Positions 51,138 to 59,630 of a stretch of 64,000 nt of DNA are shown in pieces. How positions within the stretch are numbered: the stretch's first letter is position 1; the number at the start of each line of letters is the position of its first letter. Source of the DNA: Arthrobacter sp. 18067 (GTDB taxonomy: Bacteria > Actinomycetota > Actinomycetes > Actinomycetales > Micrococcaceae). The stretch covers positions 62,001 through 126,000 of the forward strand of contig NZ_CACSJJ010000010.1 of the NCBI RefSeq assembly GCF_902706295.1, read 5' to 3'. A program made the position numbers and the translations under genes. The notes beneath the pieces were generated by a model. It made no database searches. It was not told where the DNA came from and was given only the letters and a program-made list of their open reading frames with translations.

Positions 51138-51647
51138 TCAGACCCCCAACTTCTCTGTAGTCGTCTCTATGCCTGCTGGCAGTTGCTTCCGGAGGGCTGC
51201 ACGGGCGCGGTGCAGACGGACTTTCGCGGCGGATTCACTGCACTGCAGGACACCCGCCATCTCGGCCGTGCCCAGCCCATCCCAATAGGCCAGCTGCAGG
51301 ATGTCCCGGTCCTGGACACGCAGGCGGGCCATCGCATCCTGTACCGCGACGTTCTCGGAGTCATCGCCGTAACGCTCCACCGCCGTCGTCCTAAGTTTTT
51401 CCTGCAGGGCATGCTGCCGGTCGCGGCTCCGGTAGGCATTGCCCACGAGGTTGCGGGCAACGGTCAGTAGGTAGGCGAGATCCGGGCGGACATCGTCGGA
51501 CCACTTTTGCCAGATGACGCGGAAAACGTCGGCGGCGATCTCTTCGGCCATCTCCGCCGATTCCACGCGTCGGCGCACGAACCTGAAAACGGATGGATAG
51601 CTGTCTTTGTGAATGGCGATGAACGCCAATTCGCGCTCGGAAAGCAC
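51138..51647 (-). CDS. ECF-subfamily sigma-70 factor
   Basis: This 169-residue sigma factor has region 2 (YPSVFRFVRRRVESAEMAEEIAADVFRVIWQKW, about residues 17-49) and region 4 (LRVQDRDILQLAYWDGLGTAEMAGVLQCSESAAKVRLHRARAALRK, about 108-154). GTG start behind AGGGGGAAATC. Upstream, GGAAAC at 51696-51701 (minus strand) resembles an ECF -35 element and may mean autoregulation, but no clear -10 is seen. First gene of the pair with the membrane protein. Confidence 0.92.
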   Translation of the reverse strand: MLSERELAFIAIHKDSYPSVFRFVRRRVESAEMAEEIAADVFRVIWQKWSDDVRPDLAYLLTVARNLVGNAYRSRDRQHALQEKLRTTAVERYGDDSENVAVQDAMARLRVQDRDILQLAYWDGLGTAEMAGVLQCSESAAKVRLHRARAALRKQLPAGIETTTEKLGV

Positions 51648-51798
51648 GATTTCCCCCTGAAAATGTTGAGCCCTGAACTGCAGGATACTTGTATAGTTTC
51701 CGGCTCAAGGCCATCGGTTACAGGGTGCGGCACATTCTCTTTGAGATGCACCACGATAGATTCGAAGCAGACCCCGGACAAGAGAGCGTGGAACAACA

Positions 51799-52776
51799 AT
51801 GGTGCACTCAGGACCCTCCGCAGACTGGGCCCGCAAGCAGGTCGACCTCGGGCGCGTACCGGTTGCGGTGCTGGGGATTGCCTCCAGCCAAGGCATCGAG
51901 GACGTTGTGGCGTTCGGGGCCGACGGCGGCAGGCAAGCCACGTCCGATGACCACTTTGCGTTGTTCTCAGTGACCAAACCGATCAGCGCGTTGACCGTCA
52001 TGCGGCAGGTCGAGCTGGGGAAACTGTCCCTGGGCGCTTCGCTGAGAGCGGCGCTGCCGGCCTTTGGCGCCGCCCGCACCGACACTGTGACCCTTGAACA
52101 CCTGCTCAGCCACCGTTCGGGTATTACGGATCCAGCGCTCGACGGCGGCGCTCCCCTCAGCGAGGATCTCACCTCTGCGGGCCAGGCCTTCTACGCGGGA
52201 TCGCTGGTCCAGTACTGCAACATAGCCTTCGAGGGTGCGGCGGCAATGGCCGAGTGGGCCGACGGGCGGCCGTTCGAGGAGCAGCTTTTGTCCCTTGCTG
52301 CTGACACTGGCGCTGGTTCTCTCACATTTGATTCAGCCTGCAACCCGCACACCGTCCACGGCACCGATGCGGCCGGCCTCGACGTTCAGGGCATGTATCG
52401 AAAGAGGCATCCCGGCGCAGGTCTCTTTGGCACGGCTACGGACCTCCTCAACCTGGGTTCGGAACTGTTGCGCGACTCCGGGAAAGCCGTCAAGCCGACA
52501 ACATTGGCGGCCATGCGCCGGCCCCGCACCACCACGGTTTCCCACATCACCACCCGGCCCGCTCCCCTGCGCCACACAGGCTTGGGCTTTCAGCTGCCTG
52601 CCAACGAATCCGAATTGCTGGCAAAGGGGATCTATGGCCACCCCGGCTGGTCCGGCACTGAGTGGTGGATGTTCCCGGAACAGGACCGCTGCGTCGTCTT
52701 CCTGACGAACGTGCTGGACACTCCGGACCTCGGCGTGGACACGAACGAGCTCTTCAACGCGGTGGCGGCTTCCTAG
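51799..52776 (+). CDS. Serine hydrolase, beta-lactamase/penicillin-binding-protein fold
   Basis: This 325-residue class C-like serine hydrolase has the SxxK nucleophile in FSVTKPIS (near residue 58), YxN in QYCNIAFEG (near 139) and HPG in YGHPGWSGTEWW (near 284), replacing the KTG triad. LEHLLSHRSGI is the typical loop. No signal peptide, so a cytoplasmic esterase or peptidase is more likely than a beta-lactamase. It is divergent from the ECF sigma gene. Repeat B2 begins 4 bp after the stop. Confidence 0.85.
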   Translation: MVHSGPSADWARKQVDLGRVPVAVLGIASSQGIEDVVAFGADGGRQATSDDHFALFSVTKPISALTVMRQVELGKLSLGASLRAALPAFGAARTDTVTLEHLLSHRSGITDPALDGGAPLSEDLTSAGQAFYAGSLVQYCNIAFEGAAAMAEWADGRPFEEQLLSLAADTGAGSLTFDSACNPHTVHGTDAAGLDVQGMYRKRHPGAGLFGTATDLLNLGSELLRDSGKAVKPTTLAAMRRPRTTTVSHITTRPAPLRHTGLGFQLPANESELLAKGIYGHPGWSGTEWWMFPEQDRCVVFLTNVLDTPDLGVDTNELFNAVAAS

Positions 52777-52779
52777 CCC

Positions 52780-52845
52780 GACTAGGTCGCAATTGAGCGC
52801 GTTTTGAGGCTTCTAAACGCGCTCAACTGCGACTTAGATGGGTTG
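52780..52845. repeat. Palindromic repeat family B, copy B2
   Basis: A 19-bp stem with one mismatch (52786-52804 with 52815-52833; core GAGCGCGTTT) and shared flanks with B1: AGGTCGCA on the left, CTTAGATGGGT on the right. The stop codon (TTA at 52834-52836 on the plus strand) of the nickel transporter gene lies in the right flank. It sits between convergent genes. Confidence 0.88.
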
Positions 52846-53886
52846 CGCTGACCGCACATGCCGACCACGCACCGCGGACACAGCCCAGACAAGCACGAAC
52901 AAGCCCACCAGGATCAGGCCTGCGTCACCGAGGTCGATGCTGCCGAGCCATGTGGTGAGCGGGTCCTCGAGTTCAAACGCCGCATTCACGAACCCACCCA
53001 GCGTGATCACGGCGATGAAGAGCGCCGATACGGCTGAGATGCCGGTGATCACGGCGTTGAAACCGAGCTTGCGCCTCGGATTGTGGATGGCTGACTTATA
53101 CATCTTCATCATGGCCACGCCGTTGATCGAATCGCACAGGGTCATGGCAGCGGTGAACGCGAGAGGGAGGGCCATCAAGGCGAGCGGCGACACGCCAGCG
53201 AGTGACGCCGTCGTCGTGATGACCAGCAGCCCGATGGTGGTGGCGGTGTCGAAGCCAAGCCCAAACAGGAAACCGATCACGTAAATGTTGCGCGGCCGCT
53301 CCACTTTGGACAGCGGCTTGGCCAGCAACCGGGCAACGAGGCCCTTCGCCTCCAGGTCCTCTTGCCGCACCTCGCCACCGGCCTGCACTTTCCGGTAGAC
53401 CTGCGTGGCACGGACGAATGCGGAGCCGTTGAAGAGTCCCATCGCCAACAGGAACAGCCCGGAAACCCCACTGCCGATCAGGCCCAGCACTTTGTTACCC
53501 GTGGTGCCGTCCTCCATGAACTGCCCGATCACCGTGGCTCCCGCCACCACCAGCAAGCCCGCCAGGATCACCACGGAACTGTGGCCAAGGCTGAACGCAA
53601 ACCCCACACTGACAGGATCCTTGCGCTGCGCTACGAATTTGCGGGTCGAATTGTCGATCGCGGCGATGTGGTCCCAGTCGTAACTGTGCTTGATGCCGGC
53701 CACATACGCGGTGACCACCAGCCCCAGCGCCAACGGCTGCGCCGCACCTGCCGTACCGGCAATCAAGAGCACGACGGCGGCAACGTGCAAAGCGGCGACG
53801 GCGCCGAACGTGAACAACAGCCTGGTCCGCAGGGACAACGTCTCCCGCTCCCGATACATGGTGGCGAACTCGGTCAGCGCAGTCAT
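52834..53886 (-). CDS. NiCoT-type nickel/cobalt transporter of the urease operon
   Basis: This 350-residue membrane protein has about eight helices and the NiCoT signature KHSYDWDHIAAIDNSTRK, plus FSLGHSSVVIL and GFLFGLGFDTATTIGLL. It imports Ni2+ (or Co2+) for the urease active site. ATG 53886 overlaps the ureD stop (TAATG) and has GAGGAAG inside the end of ureD, so it is the last gene of the urease operon. An upstream open extension to 53949 lies within ureD and is not used. Its stop lies in repeat B2. Confidence 0.93.
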   Translation of the reverse strand: MTALTEFATMYRERETLSLRTRLLFTFGAVAALHVAAVVLLIAGTAGAAQPLALGLVVTAYVAGIKHSYDWDHIAAIDNSTRKFVAQRKDPVSVGFAFSLGHSSVVILAGLLVVAGATVIGQFMEDGTTGNKVLGLIGSGVSGLFLLAMGLFNGSAFVRATQVYRKVQAGGEVRQEDLEAKGLVARLLAKPLSKVERPRNIYVIGFLFGLGFDTATTIGLLVITTTASLAGVSPLALMALPLAFTAAMTLCDSINGVAMMKMYKSAIHNPRRKLGFNAVITGISAVSALFIAVITLGGFVNAAFELEDPLTTWLGSIDLGDAGLILVGLFVLVWAVSAVRGRHVRSAQPI

Positions 53887-54809
53887 TAATACTTCCTCAG
53901 GTTCAAGGGTCCCTGCCCGTGCCAACGTTCCCGCAGAACGCCGGTGCAAGTACCCAGCAGTTTGTTGAGTTCCTCAGTGCTGTTCGACAACGATCGCAGC
54001 ACAAGCCCCGCGGTCCCGGCAATAGCCGCCGTCAAAGAAACACCCGTGTAGGCGTCAAAATCCCGGGTTATCGCGTGCAGCTCGTCAGCAAGCCCCTGAT
54101 CCACCCGTGGATCCACCACCACCAACGACCCCAAATGGCTGAAGCCCTCCATGAACCCCATCCCGGTCACGTCGTTGACAGGTGGGATAACGAGCAGGTT
54201 GTCGAGAGCCAACAACTTAGGTCCGTTCCCACTGTCGATCCAGATCTCATTCCGCAGCCGTACCTCTTCGTATTTGAAGGCTGCGCCGTCCGGCGACCAC
54301 CCCGGCGTGATGACCTCGGCCATGACAAGGCTCGACGTCGGGTGGAGACTGATGTGCGAATTCTGCCGATAGCTCGCTTCCCGGTACGCAATCAACTGGT
54401 CAGGCATCAGCTCCAACCGCGAGCCCTCCCCCAGCCGGACACTCATCCGCTGCTCGGCAAACGACCCCGGAGTCCGATAAATCTTGGTAGCCGACTGAGT
54501 CGTCAACAACAGCTCCGCCCCCGCCTCAACCTCCACATCAATGAGGAACAGATCGGCCCCCAAATACGCCCCGCCCGGATTGACCATGACGAAACAAACC
54601 TGCCCGCTCTCATCCAAGTAATGCGGCCGCAACACCCTCAAGGCACCCTCATGAAATTGCCTGGAAGCAACGGACCTCCCACCCCGCACACTGACGCCCA
54701 ACTCCAACCGCCCCCGCACCGGGCGCTCCAAGGAAGCCAACCCAGCGTGGGGCGCCCCGTTCCCCCAAGCACCGGAATCAACGTGTGGGACCACAACGTG
54801 CGTGCTCAT
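53886..54809 (-). CDS. ureD: Urease accessory protein UreD
   Basis: This 307-residue protein of the UreD/UreH family has PHYLDESGQVCFVMVNPGGAYLGAD, TTQSATKIYRTPG, LELMPDQLIAYREASYRQ and FMEGFSHLGSL. UreD scaffolds the apo-urease with UreF and UreG for nickel insertion. The ATG at 54809 (MSTHVVVPHVDSG) is chosen; the frame runs on to 54890, but that part is translated palindromic-repeat surroundings. A 283-bp gap containing repeat D1 separates it from ureG. Confidence 0.92.
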   Translation of the reverse strand: MSTHVVVPHVDSGAWGNGAPHAGLASLERPVRGRLELGVSVRGGRSVASRQFHEGALRVLRPHYLDESGQVCFVMVNPGGAYLGADLFLIDVEVEAGAELLLTTQSATKIYRTPGSFAEQRMSVRLGEGSRLELMPDQLIAYREASYRQNSHISLHPTSSLVMAEVITPGWSPDGAAFKYEEVRLRNEIWIDSGNGPKLLALDNLLVIPPVNDVTGMGFMEGFSHLGSLVVVDPRVDQGLADELHAITRDFDAYTGVSLTAAIAGTAGLVLRSLSNSTEELNKLLGTCTGVLRERWHGQGPLNLRKY

Positions 54810-54926
54810 AGGCCGCCCACGCAAGGAGATGCGATGGCCGCAGCGGCTCCGAATTTCAGGGGAGGCGTGGCTGGCATCGCGGCGTGCCAACTGCCGCGAG
54901 GTGACTCGACCGCAGAGGCTGCGGAG

Positions 54927-55045
54927 CCGGGGGTAAGGGGCCGCGGCGTGGTGGGCCTCGTGGGGGGCCCACTGCCGCGAGGGCCCCGACTCGAGCTTGC
55001 GAGAGTTGGGAGCGGCTGGGGACGGGCACGGCCCCTTATCCCCGG
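54927..55045. repeat. GC-rich palindromic repeat family D, copy D1 (ureG-ureD gap)
   Basis: Outer arms CCGGGGGTAAGGGGCCG (54927-54943) and CGGCCCCTTATCCCCGG (55029-55045) are complementary but for one base. The inner part CGGCGTGG...GGGCAC is shared with D2 at 56444-56501. A further partial copy of the core (GGCGTGGCTGGCATCGCGG) lies at about 54863-54882. This explains nearly all of the 283-bp gap; no gene is seen there. Confidence 0.8.
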
Positions 55046-55092
55046 CGAAGCCGCCGGGCTTCCGCTCACAGACGCGTCGCTAACAGCCGCGT

Positions 55093-55710
55093 TCATGATG
55101 CCAAGTCGAGCATCAGGACGTCGCGCCGGATCCAGTTGAGGACGGCGTCCAACCCGTCGTCAGTCTTCAGATTCGTGAAGCAGAAGGGCTTGTTGCCGCG
55201 GAATTCCTTGGAGTCCCGCTCCATGATGGCCAGGTCCGCTCCGACGTGGGGCGCCAGGTCGGTTTTGTTGATGATGAAGAGGTCGGATTTGATCATCCCT
55301 TGGCCCGCCTTGCGGGGGATCTTCTCGCCCTGGGCGACGTCGATGATGTAGATGGAGAAGTCGACGAGTTCGGGGCTGAAAGTGGCGGAGAGGTTGTCGC
55401 CGCCGGATTCGACGAAGATGACCTGCAGGTCGGGGTGACGCGTCTTGAGTTCTTCGATGGCCGCGGTGTTCATGGAGGTGTCTTCGCGGATGGCGGTGTG
55501 GGGGCAGCCGCCGGTTTCGACGCCGATGATGCGATCTTCTGGGAGGATGCCGTTGGCGGCCAGGATTTTGGCGTCTTCGATGGTGTAGATGTCGTTGGTG
55601 ATGGCGGCCATGGAGATCTCGCCGCTCATGTGCCGGGTGATGCGTTCCACGAGCTGGGTTTTGCCGGCTCCGACGGGTCCGCCGACGCCGATCTTGATGG
55701 GTTCTGGCAT
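55093..55710 (-). CDS. ureG: Urease accessory GTPase UreG
   Basis: This 205-residue SIMIBI GTPase has the P-loop [11 protein letters not shown] (residues 8-18), the metal-binding [13 protein letters not shown] (CPH, near 69), [15 protein letters not shown] and the guanine motif NKTD near 148. It powers nickel delivery to urease. AAAGGAC precedes the ATG. It follows ureF by 21 bp and is followed by repeat D1. Confidence 0.97.
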   Translation of the reverse strand: MPEPIKIGVGGPVGAGKTQLVERITRHMSGEISMAAITNDIYTIEDAKILAANGILPEDRIIGVETGGCPHTAIREDTSMNTAAIEELKTRHPDLQVIFVESGGDNLSATFSPELVDFSIYIIDVAQGEKIPRKAGQGMIKSDLFIINKTDLAPHVGADLAIMERDSKEFRGNKPFCFTNLKTDDGLDAVLNWIRRDVLMLDLAS

Positions 55711-55731
55711 GTTTTCTGTCCTTTACAGTAG

Positions 55732-56403
55732 CTAGCTCATGAACATGCGGGCGCGTTGCCGTTCGTGCCGCATTTGTGAAATTTCGAGACCGGGGCTGAC
55801 GGCCCCAAAGTCGTCCCAGCACAGCTGTGCTACATCGTCGACGGCGGTAGCAACGGCGTCGTGCGCTTGGCGAAGTACGCGCTGCCCTGCGTTCTGCCCC
55901 AACGGGATGGCGCGCACGGCGTTCTGGGTCAGGGAAGTCACTGTGGCAAACAAATAGGCGGAAAGCGCCGGTACAACGGGAACCCCCAAAGACCGCGCGA
56001 TCACCCCAAACGCCAGGGGCTGATGCCCCCCAGCTAACCCCTCGCGAACCAGTTCCTGATAGTCGGCCAACTCCCCCGACGGGAACACTTCCCCGCCAAT
56101 CTCCAGCAGCCGCCCACCCATTTTGAGCGAAGCCTCCCGCACTTCCCGAGCCAATAACTGCGCGGAAAGAACAGAATCCAACAAGCCAACATCCACCCCC
56201 TCATAAAGGAAGCGCATAGCCAACCCATCGGAATAAGTCAGCTGCTGCCCCACAAAAGCGGAAAGCCAAACCCCAAACGACCTCTCATCACAAACAAGCT
56301 CACGCTCGATGTACGTCTCAAACCCCAAAGAATGAGCAAACGCCCCCGTAGGCAACGCAGAGTCGGTCAACTGCTGAAGAGCCAGCTGATATGTCGCACT
56401 CAC
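55732..56403 (-). CDS. ureF: Urease accessory protein UreF
   Basis: This 223-residue, all-helical protein has LTDSALPTGAFAHSLGFETYIER at the N-terminus, TYSDGLAMRF and a C-terminal PGLEISQMRHERQRARMFMS. UreF links UreD to UreG. The frame is open to 56511, but residues before GTG 56403 are translated from repeat D2 and match nothing in UreF, so I start at 56403. No convincing ribosome site precedes it, which fits an intergenic region changed by the repeat. Confidence 0.93.
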   Translation of the reverse strand: MSATYQLALQQLTDSALPTGAFAHSLGFETYIERELVCDERSFGVWLSAFVGQQLTYSDGLAMRFLYEGVDVGLLDSVLSAQLLAREVREASLKMGGRLLEIGGEVFPSGELADYQELVREGLAGGHQPLAFGVIARSLGVPVVPALSAYLFATVTSLTQNAVRAIPLGQNAGQRVLRQAHDAVATAVDDVAQLCWDDFGAVSPGLEISQMRHERQRARMFMS

Positions 56404-56443
56404 AGCCAACCGCCGGAGGTGAGGACGGCGCGCTTGAGCGGAG

Positions 56444-56501
56444 CTGGGAAGGGGGCCGCGGCGTGGCGGGCATCGCGAAGCGGGCACGGCCCCCTTCCCA
56501 G
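56444..56501. repeat. GC-rich palindromic repeat family D, copy D2 (ureE-ureF gap)
   Basis: A perfect 15-bp inverted repeat: CTGGGAAGGGGGCCG (56444-56458) and its complement (56487-56501), with core CGGCGTGGCGGGCATCGCG. Outer GCGCTTGAGCGGAG and GCGGAGCGCAAGCG extend the symmetry. It lies in the 141-bp gap between ureE and ureF, inside the operon. Confidence 0.85.
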
Positions 56502-56544
56502 CGGAGCGCAAGCGTGCGCACCCAACCTGACGCGGCGCACAGCT

Positions 56545-57018
56545 TTAGTGCGAATGCTCAGCATGGCGGAAGGGCACCGGCATGACCCGCTCTTGCCTGT
56601 CGTAGGGGACGCCGACGCTCTTCAGATAGTCCTCGACTGTGTGGTCATACTGACAAACCATGACTTCGGCTCCGTACTCGGACGCAGCGTCGAAGAATTG
56701 CGCCTGCAGATGCCGGTTGCCAAGCGAATGCGCTACGACCCCCATTTCGTGGATGCTTCGCGGCCCTATGACCAGGACATCGGTGGGCAGCACGGAGATG
56801 ACGATGACGTTGCTGTCGCTGATGGCGAGGATGTCGCCGTCGCGGAGGTCGCCGGTTCCGGTGGGGAGGCGGATGCCGAGTTCTTTGCCGTGGTCGGTGG
56901 TGACGCGTTGGATGCGTTTGACCAGCAGGGCGCTGGGTAGCACCACTTTTTCTTTGTGGTGGCCGGCGTAGGAGCTGGGTTGTTCGTGCAGGTTGCCCAG
57001 GATTTTTTCGATGATCAT
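56545..57018 (-). CDS. ureE: Urease nickel metallochaperone UreE
   Basis: This 157-residue protein has the N-terminal peptide-binding domain (KVVLPSALLVKRIQRVTTDHG) and C-terminal metal domain with GNRHLQAQF and CQYDHTVEDYL, ending in a His-containing tail (FRHAEHSH) that can bind nickel. It starts 7 bp after ureC behind AGGAGCC. Confidence 0.95.
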   Translation of the reverse strand: MIIEKILGNLHEQPSSYAGHHKEKVVLPSALLVKRIQRVTTDHGKELGIRLPTGTGDLRDGDILAISDSNVIVISVLPTDVLVIGPRSIHEMGVVAHSLGNRHLQAQFFDAASEYGAEVMVCQYDHTVEDYLKSVGVPYDRQERVMPVPFRHAEHSH

Positions 57019-57025
57019 GAGGCTC

Positions 57026-58756
57026 CTAGAAGAGGAAATAGCGCTGCGCCATGGGCAGCACGTCGGAAGGTTCGGAGGTGACTTCGACGCCGTCGACTGT
57101 CACTTTGTACGTTTCGGGGTCGACGGCGATGTCCGGGGTTTCGCCGTTGTATTTGAGGTCCGCTTTGGTGAGGTTGCGGATGCCGCTGACGGGTTTGATG
57201 ATGCGTTCGAGCCCTAGCTCGGCGGGCACTCCGGCGTCGATGGCGGCCTTGGACAGGAAGGTAATGGACGTCTGTTGGAGGGCTTTGCCGTACGTGGCGA
57301 ACATGGGGCGCATGGTGCGGGGTTGGGGCGTGGGGATGGAGGCGTTGGCGTCGCCCATGAGTGCGTAGGCTATCTGGCCGCCTTTGATGACGAGCTCGGG
57401 TTTCACCCCGAAGAAGGCCGGATCCCAGAGGACGAGGTCGGCGAATTTGCCTTCTTCCACGGAGCCGATGACGTCTGCCATGCCTTGGGCGATGGCCGCG
57501 TTGATGGTGTATTTGGCCACGTAGCGTTTGAGCCGGAAGTTGTCGGATTCGGCGGATCCATGGACTGTCCCGGACGGGTCCTTCAGCACGCCTCGCTGGC
57601 GTTTCATGGCGTCGGCTACCTGCCAGGTCCTTGTCACTACTTCACCGACACGCCCCATGGCTTGGGAGTCGGAGGAGGTGATCGCGAAGATTCCGAGGTC
57701 GTGCAGGACGTCTTCGGCGGCGATTGTTTCGGCACGGATGCGGGAGTCGGCAAAGGCCACGTCTTCGGGGATGTCCGGGTTGAGGTGGTGGCAGACCATG
57801 AGCATGTCCAGGTGCTCTTCGATGGTGTTCCGTGTGTACGGCAGCGTGGGGTTGGTGGAGGCGGGGAGCACGTTCGGCAGCCCGGCGATCTTGATGATGT
57901 CCGGAGCGTGCCCACCGCCTGCGCCTTCGGTGTGGAAGGTGTGGATGACGCGGCCATCGATGGCACGGATGGTGTCTTCGACGAATCCGCACTCGTTCAG
58001 GGTGTCGGTATGAATCGCGACTTGGACGTCGTATTCGTCGGCAACCCGCAAGGACATGTCGATGGACGAGGTTGTTGAACCCCAGTCCTCATGGACTTTG
58101 AGCCCGACAGCACCGGCACGGATCTGCTCAGCGAGAGGCTCGACGGCGGACGCGTGGCCCTTGCCGAACAGGCCGATGTTGACCGGGAGCCCTTCGGCGG
58201 CCTGGAGCATCCGCGAGATGTGCCAGGCGCCGGGAGTGATGGTGGTGGCTTTGGTTCCTTCGGCCGGACCGGTGCCGCCGCCAACCATCGTGGTGATGCC
58301 ATTGCAGAGCGCCGCGGGGACCTGTTCGGGGGAGATGAAGTGGATGTGGGTGTCGATGCCGCCGGCTGTGAGGATTTTCCGCTCGCCGGCGATGATTTCT
58401 GTGCCGGCGCCGATCACGATGTCCACGCCGTCAGCAATCTGGGGGTTTCCGGCCTTGCCGATCTTGAAAATATGCCCGTCCTTGAGGGCAACGTCGGCTT
58501 TGTAGATGCCGCTGTAGTCCAGGACGATCACGTTGGTGATCACAGTGTCCGGAATGTTTTCCGAGCGGGTGAGTTGGCCGTTCTGGCCCATGCCGTCGCG
58601 GATGACTTTGCCGCCGCCGAACACCACTTCCTCGCCATAAACCGTCAAGTCCTTCTCGATTTCGAGGAACAGCTCTGTGTCGGCCAAGCGGATGGCGTCG
58701 CCGGTTGTCGGGCCGTACAGTTCGGCGTACTGCCTGCGGGGAATCTCGAAGCTCAC
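57026..58756 (-). CDS. ureC: Urease alpha subunit UreC
   Basis: This 576-residue catalytic subunit hydrolyses urea to ammonia and carbamate at a di-nickel centre. Visible ligands and motifs: [10 protein letters not shown] (nickel histidines), the carbamylated lysine in [24 protein letters not shown], and the flap histidine in MVCHHLN. Full length for the family. ATG overlaps the ureB stop by 4 bp (ATGA). Confidence 0.98.
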   Translation of the reverse strand: MSFEIPRRQYAELYGPTTGDAIRLADTELFLEIEKDLTVYGEEVVFGGGKVIRDGMGQNGQLTRSENIPDTVITNVIVLDYSGIYKADVALKDGHIFKIGKAGNPQIADGVDIVIGAGTEIIAGERKILTAGGIDTHIHFISPEQVPAALCNGITTMVGGGTGPAEGTKATTITPGAWHISRMLQAAEGLPVNIGLFGKGHASAVEPLAEQIRAGAVGLKVHEDWGSTTSSIDMSLRVADEYDVQVAIHTDTLNECGFVEDTIRAIDGRVIHTFHTEGAGGGHAPDIIKIAGLPNVLPASTNPTLPYTRNTIEEHLDMLMVCHHLNPDIPEDVAFADSRIRAETIAAEDVLHDLGIFAITSSDSQAMGRVGEVVTRTWQVADAMKRQRGVLKDPSGTVHGSAESDNFRLKRYVAKYTINAAIAQGMADVIGSVEEGKFADLVLWDPAFFGVKPELVIKGGQIAYALMGDANASIPTPQPRTMRPMFATYGKALQQTSITFLSKAAIDAGVPAELGLERIIKPVSGIRNLTKADLKYNGETPDIAVDPETYKVTVDGVEVTSEPSDVLPMAQRYFLF

Positions 58757-59121
58757 TGGTGGTCCCTCTCTGCTGCGACGCCCGGGCGGGGTTCCCCGGC
58801 TAGGCCAGTGCCGCCGTCGAGCTTTCCGTTAACGGCATTGCTGAGGCCGAACACTTCACGCGCCCCAGCAATCTCGATCAACTGGATGGTCTTCCGGTCA
58901 CCGGGTTCAAAACGGGCGGCGGTTCCGGCCGGGATATCCAAACGGCGGCCGTAGGCGGCTTCGCGGTCAAATTCCAGGGCGCGGTTGGCCTCGGCAAAGT
59001 GGTAGTGCGAGCCGATCTGCACGGGACGGTCGCCGCGGTTCACAACCTCGACGGCGATCGCCTCACGGCCGCCGTTGCACGCGATGGAACCGGGCTGGAG
59101 CCTGTATTCACCGGGGATCAT
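58753..59121 (-). CDS. ureB: Urease beta subunit UreB
   Basis: This 122-residue separate beta subunit ([20 protein letters not shown]) has the conserved [26 protein letters not shown] and [12 protein letters not shown]. The C-terminal extension of about 20 residues ([15 protein letters not shown]...) is longer than in minimal UreB. It starts 7 bp after ureA. Confidence 0.96.
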   Translation of the reverse strand: MIPGEYRLQPGSIACNGGREAIAVEVVNRGDRPVQIGSHYHFAEANRALEFDREAAYGRRLDIPAGTAARFEPGDRKTIQLIEIAGAREVFGLSNAVNGKLDGGTGLAGEPRPGVAAERDHQ

Positions 59122-59128
59122 GGGGCTC

Positions 59129-59431
59129 CTATCGGATGGGGTTGTGGACGGTGACGAGCTTGGTGCCGTCAGGGAAGGTGGCTTCGATCTGGACGTCGTG
59201 GATCATCTCCGGCACGCCCTCCATCACGTCTTCGCGCCGGAGCACGGTGGTCCCGTAGCTCATCAGTTGGGCGACCGTCCGGCCGTCGCGTGCGCCTTCG
59301 ATGAGCTCATAGCTGATGATGGCCACGGCTTCGGGGTAGTTCAACTTCAGCCCGCGCCCTTGGCGGCGCCGAGCGAGGTCGGCAGCCACCACGATCATGA
59401 GTTTCTCCTGCTCGCGGGGCAAAAGATGCAT
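59129..59431 (-). CDS. ureA: Urease gamma subunit UreA
   Basis: This 100-residue protein ([20 protein letters not shown]) has standard gamma-subunit length and motifs [23 protein letters not shown] and [22 protein letters not shown] 59431 is decided by AAGGAG 6 bp upstream; the frame is open to 59518 without support. First gene of ureABCEFGD plus the nickel transporter. A GlnR-like site lies 55-75 bp upstream. Confidence 0.97.
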   Translation of the reverse strand: MHLLPREQEKLMIVVAADLARRRQGRGLKLNYPEAVAIISYELIEGARDGRTVAQLMSYGTTVLRREDVMEGVPEMIHDVQIEATFPDGTKLVTVHNPIR

Positions 59432-59485
59432 CGATTCTCCTTGTACGTGGGCACGTCCGTGACAGATGTGACCAGCGTAGGGAGC

Positions 59486-59506
59486 GGAAGTTTCGGCTAC
59501 GTTTCC
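59486..59506 (-). promoter_or_regulatory. GlnR-like nitrogen-control site upstream of ureA
   Basis: On the minus strand GGAAACGTAGCCGAAAC has the AC-n9-AC spacing of actinobacterial GlnR boxes (GnAAC-n6-GAAAC). Urease operons are known GlnR targets in Streptomyces and Mycobacterium. It is a single degenerate match, so confidence is modest. Confidence 0.35.
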
Positions 59507-59540
59507 AAACCGTCTCAACCGGGGGTCGAATATCCCCGAA

Positions 59541-59571
59541 TTGACCTCAACTTAAGTTGAGGTCCTAGCAT
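59541..59571 (+). promoter_or_regulatory. MerR/SoxR-type promoter with 19-bp spacer
   Basis: A perfect 22-bp palindrome centred on CTTAAG (59543-59564; half-site GACCTCAACTT) sits between TTGACC (59541-59546) and TAGCAT (59566-59571), giving a 19-bp spacer. A long spacer carrying a dyad is the hallmark of MerR-family activated promoters, and CCTCAA...TTGAGG is like the SoxR box. It should control the flavin reductase gene that starts 60 bp downstream. Confidence 0.72.
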
Positions 59572-59630
59572 CGTTCAGGTGCGCGCCCGCAAGCGGCACT
59601 GTCCCGAACCAGTCCCACGAAGGTGTATGA

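Noticed and set aside
51799..52776. Beta-lactamase resistance gene
   Set aside because: SxxK and YxN are present, but KTG is replaced by HPG and no signal peptide is seen; a general serine hydrolase is more likely.
56404..56511. N-terminal extension of UreF (about 36 residues)
   Set aside because: It is translation of palindromic repeat D2; UreF homology starts at GTG 56403.
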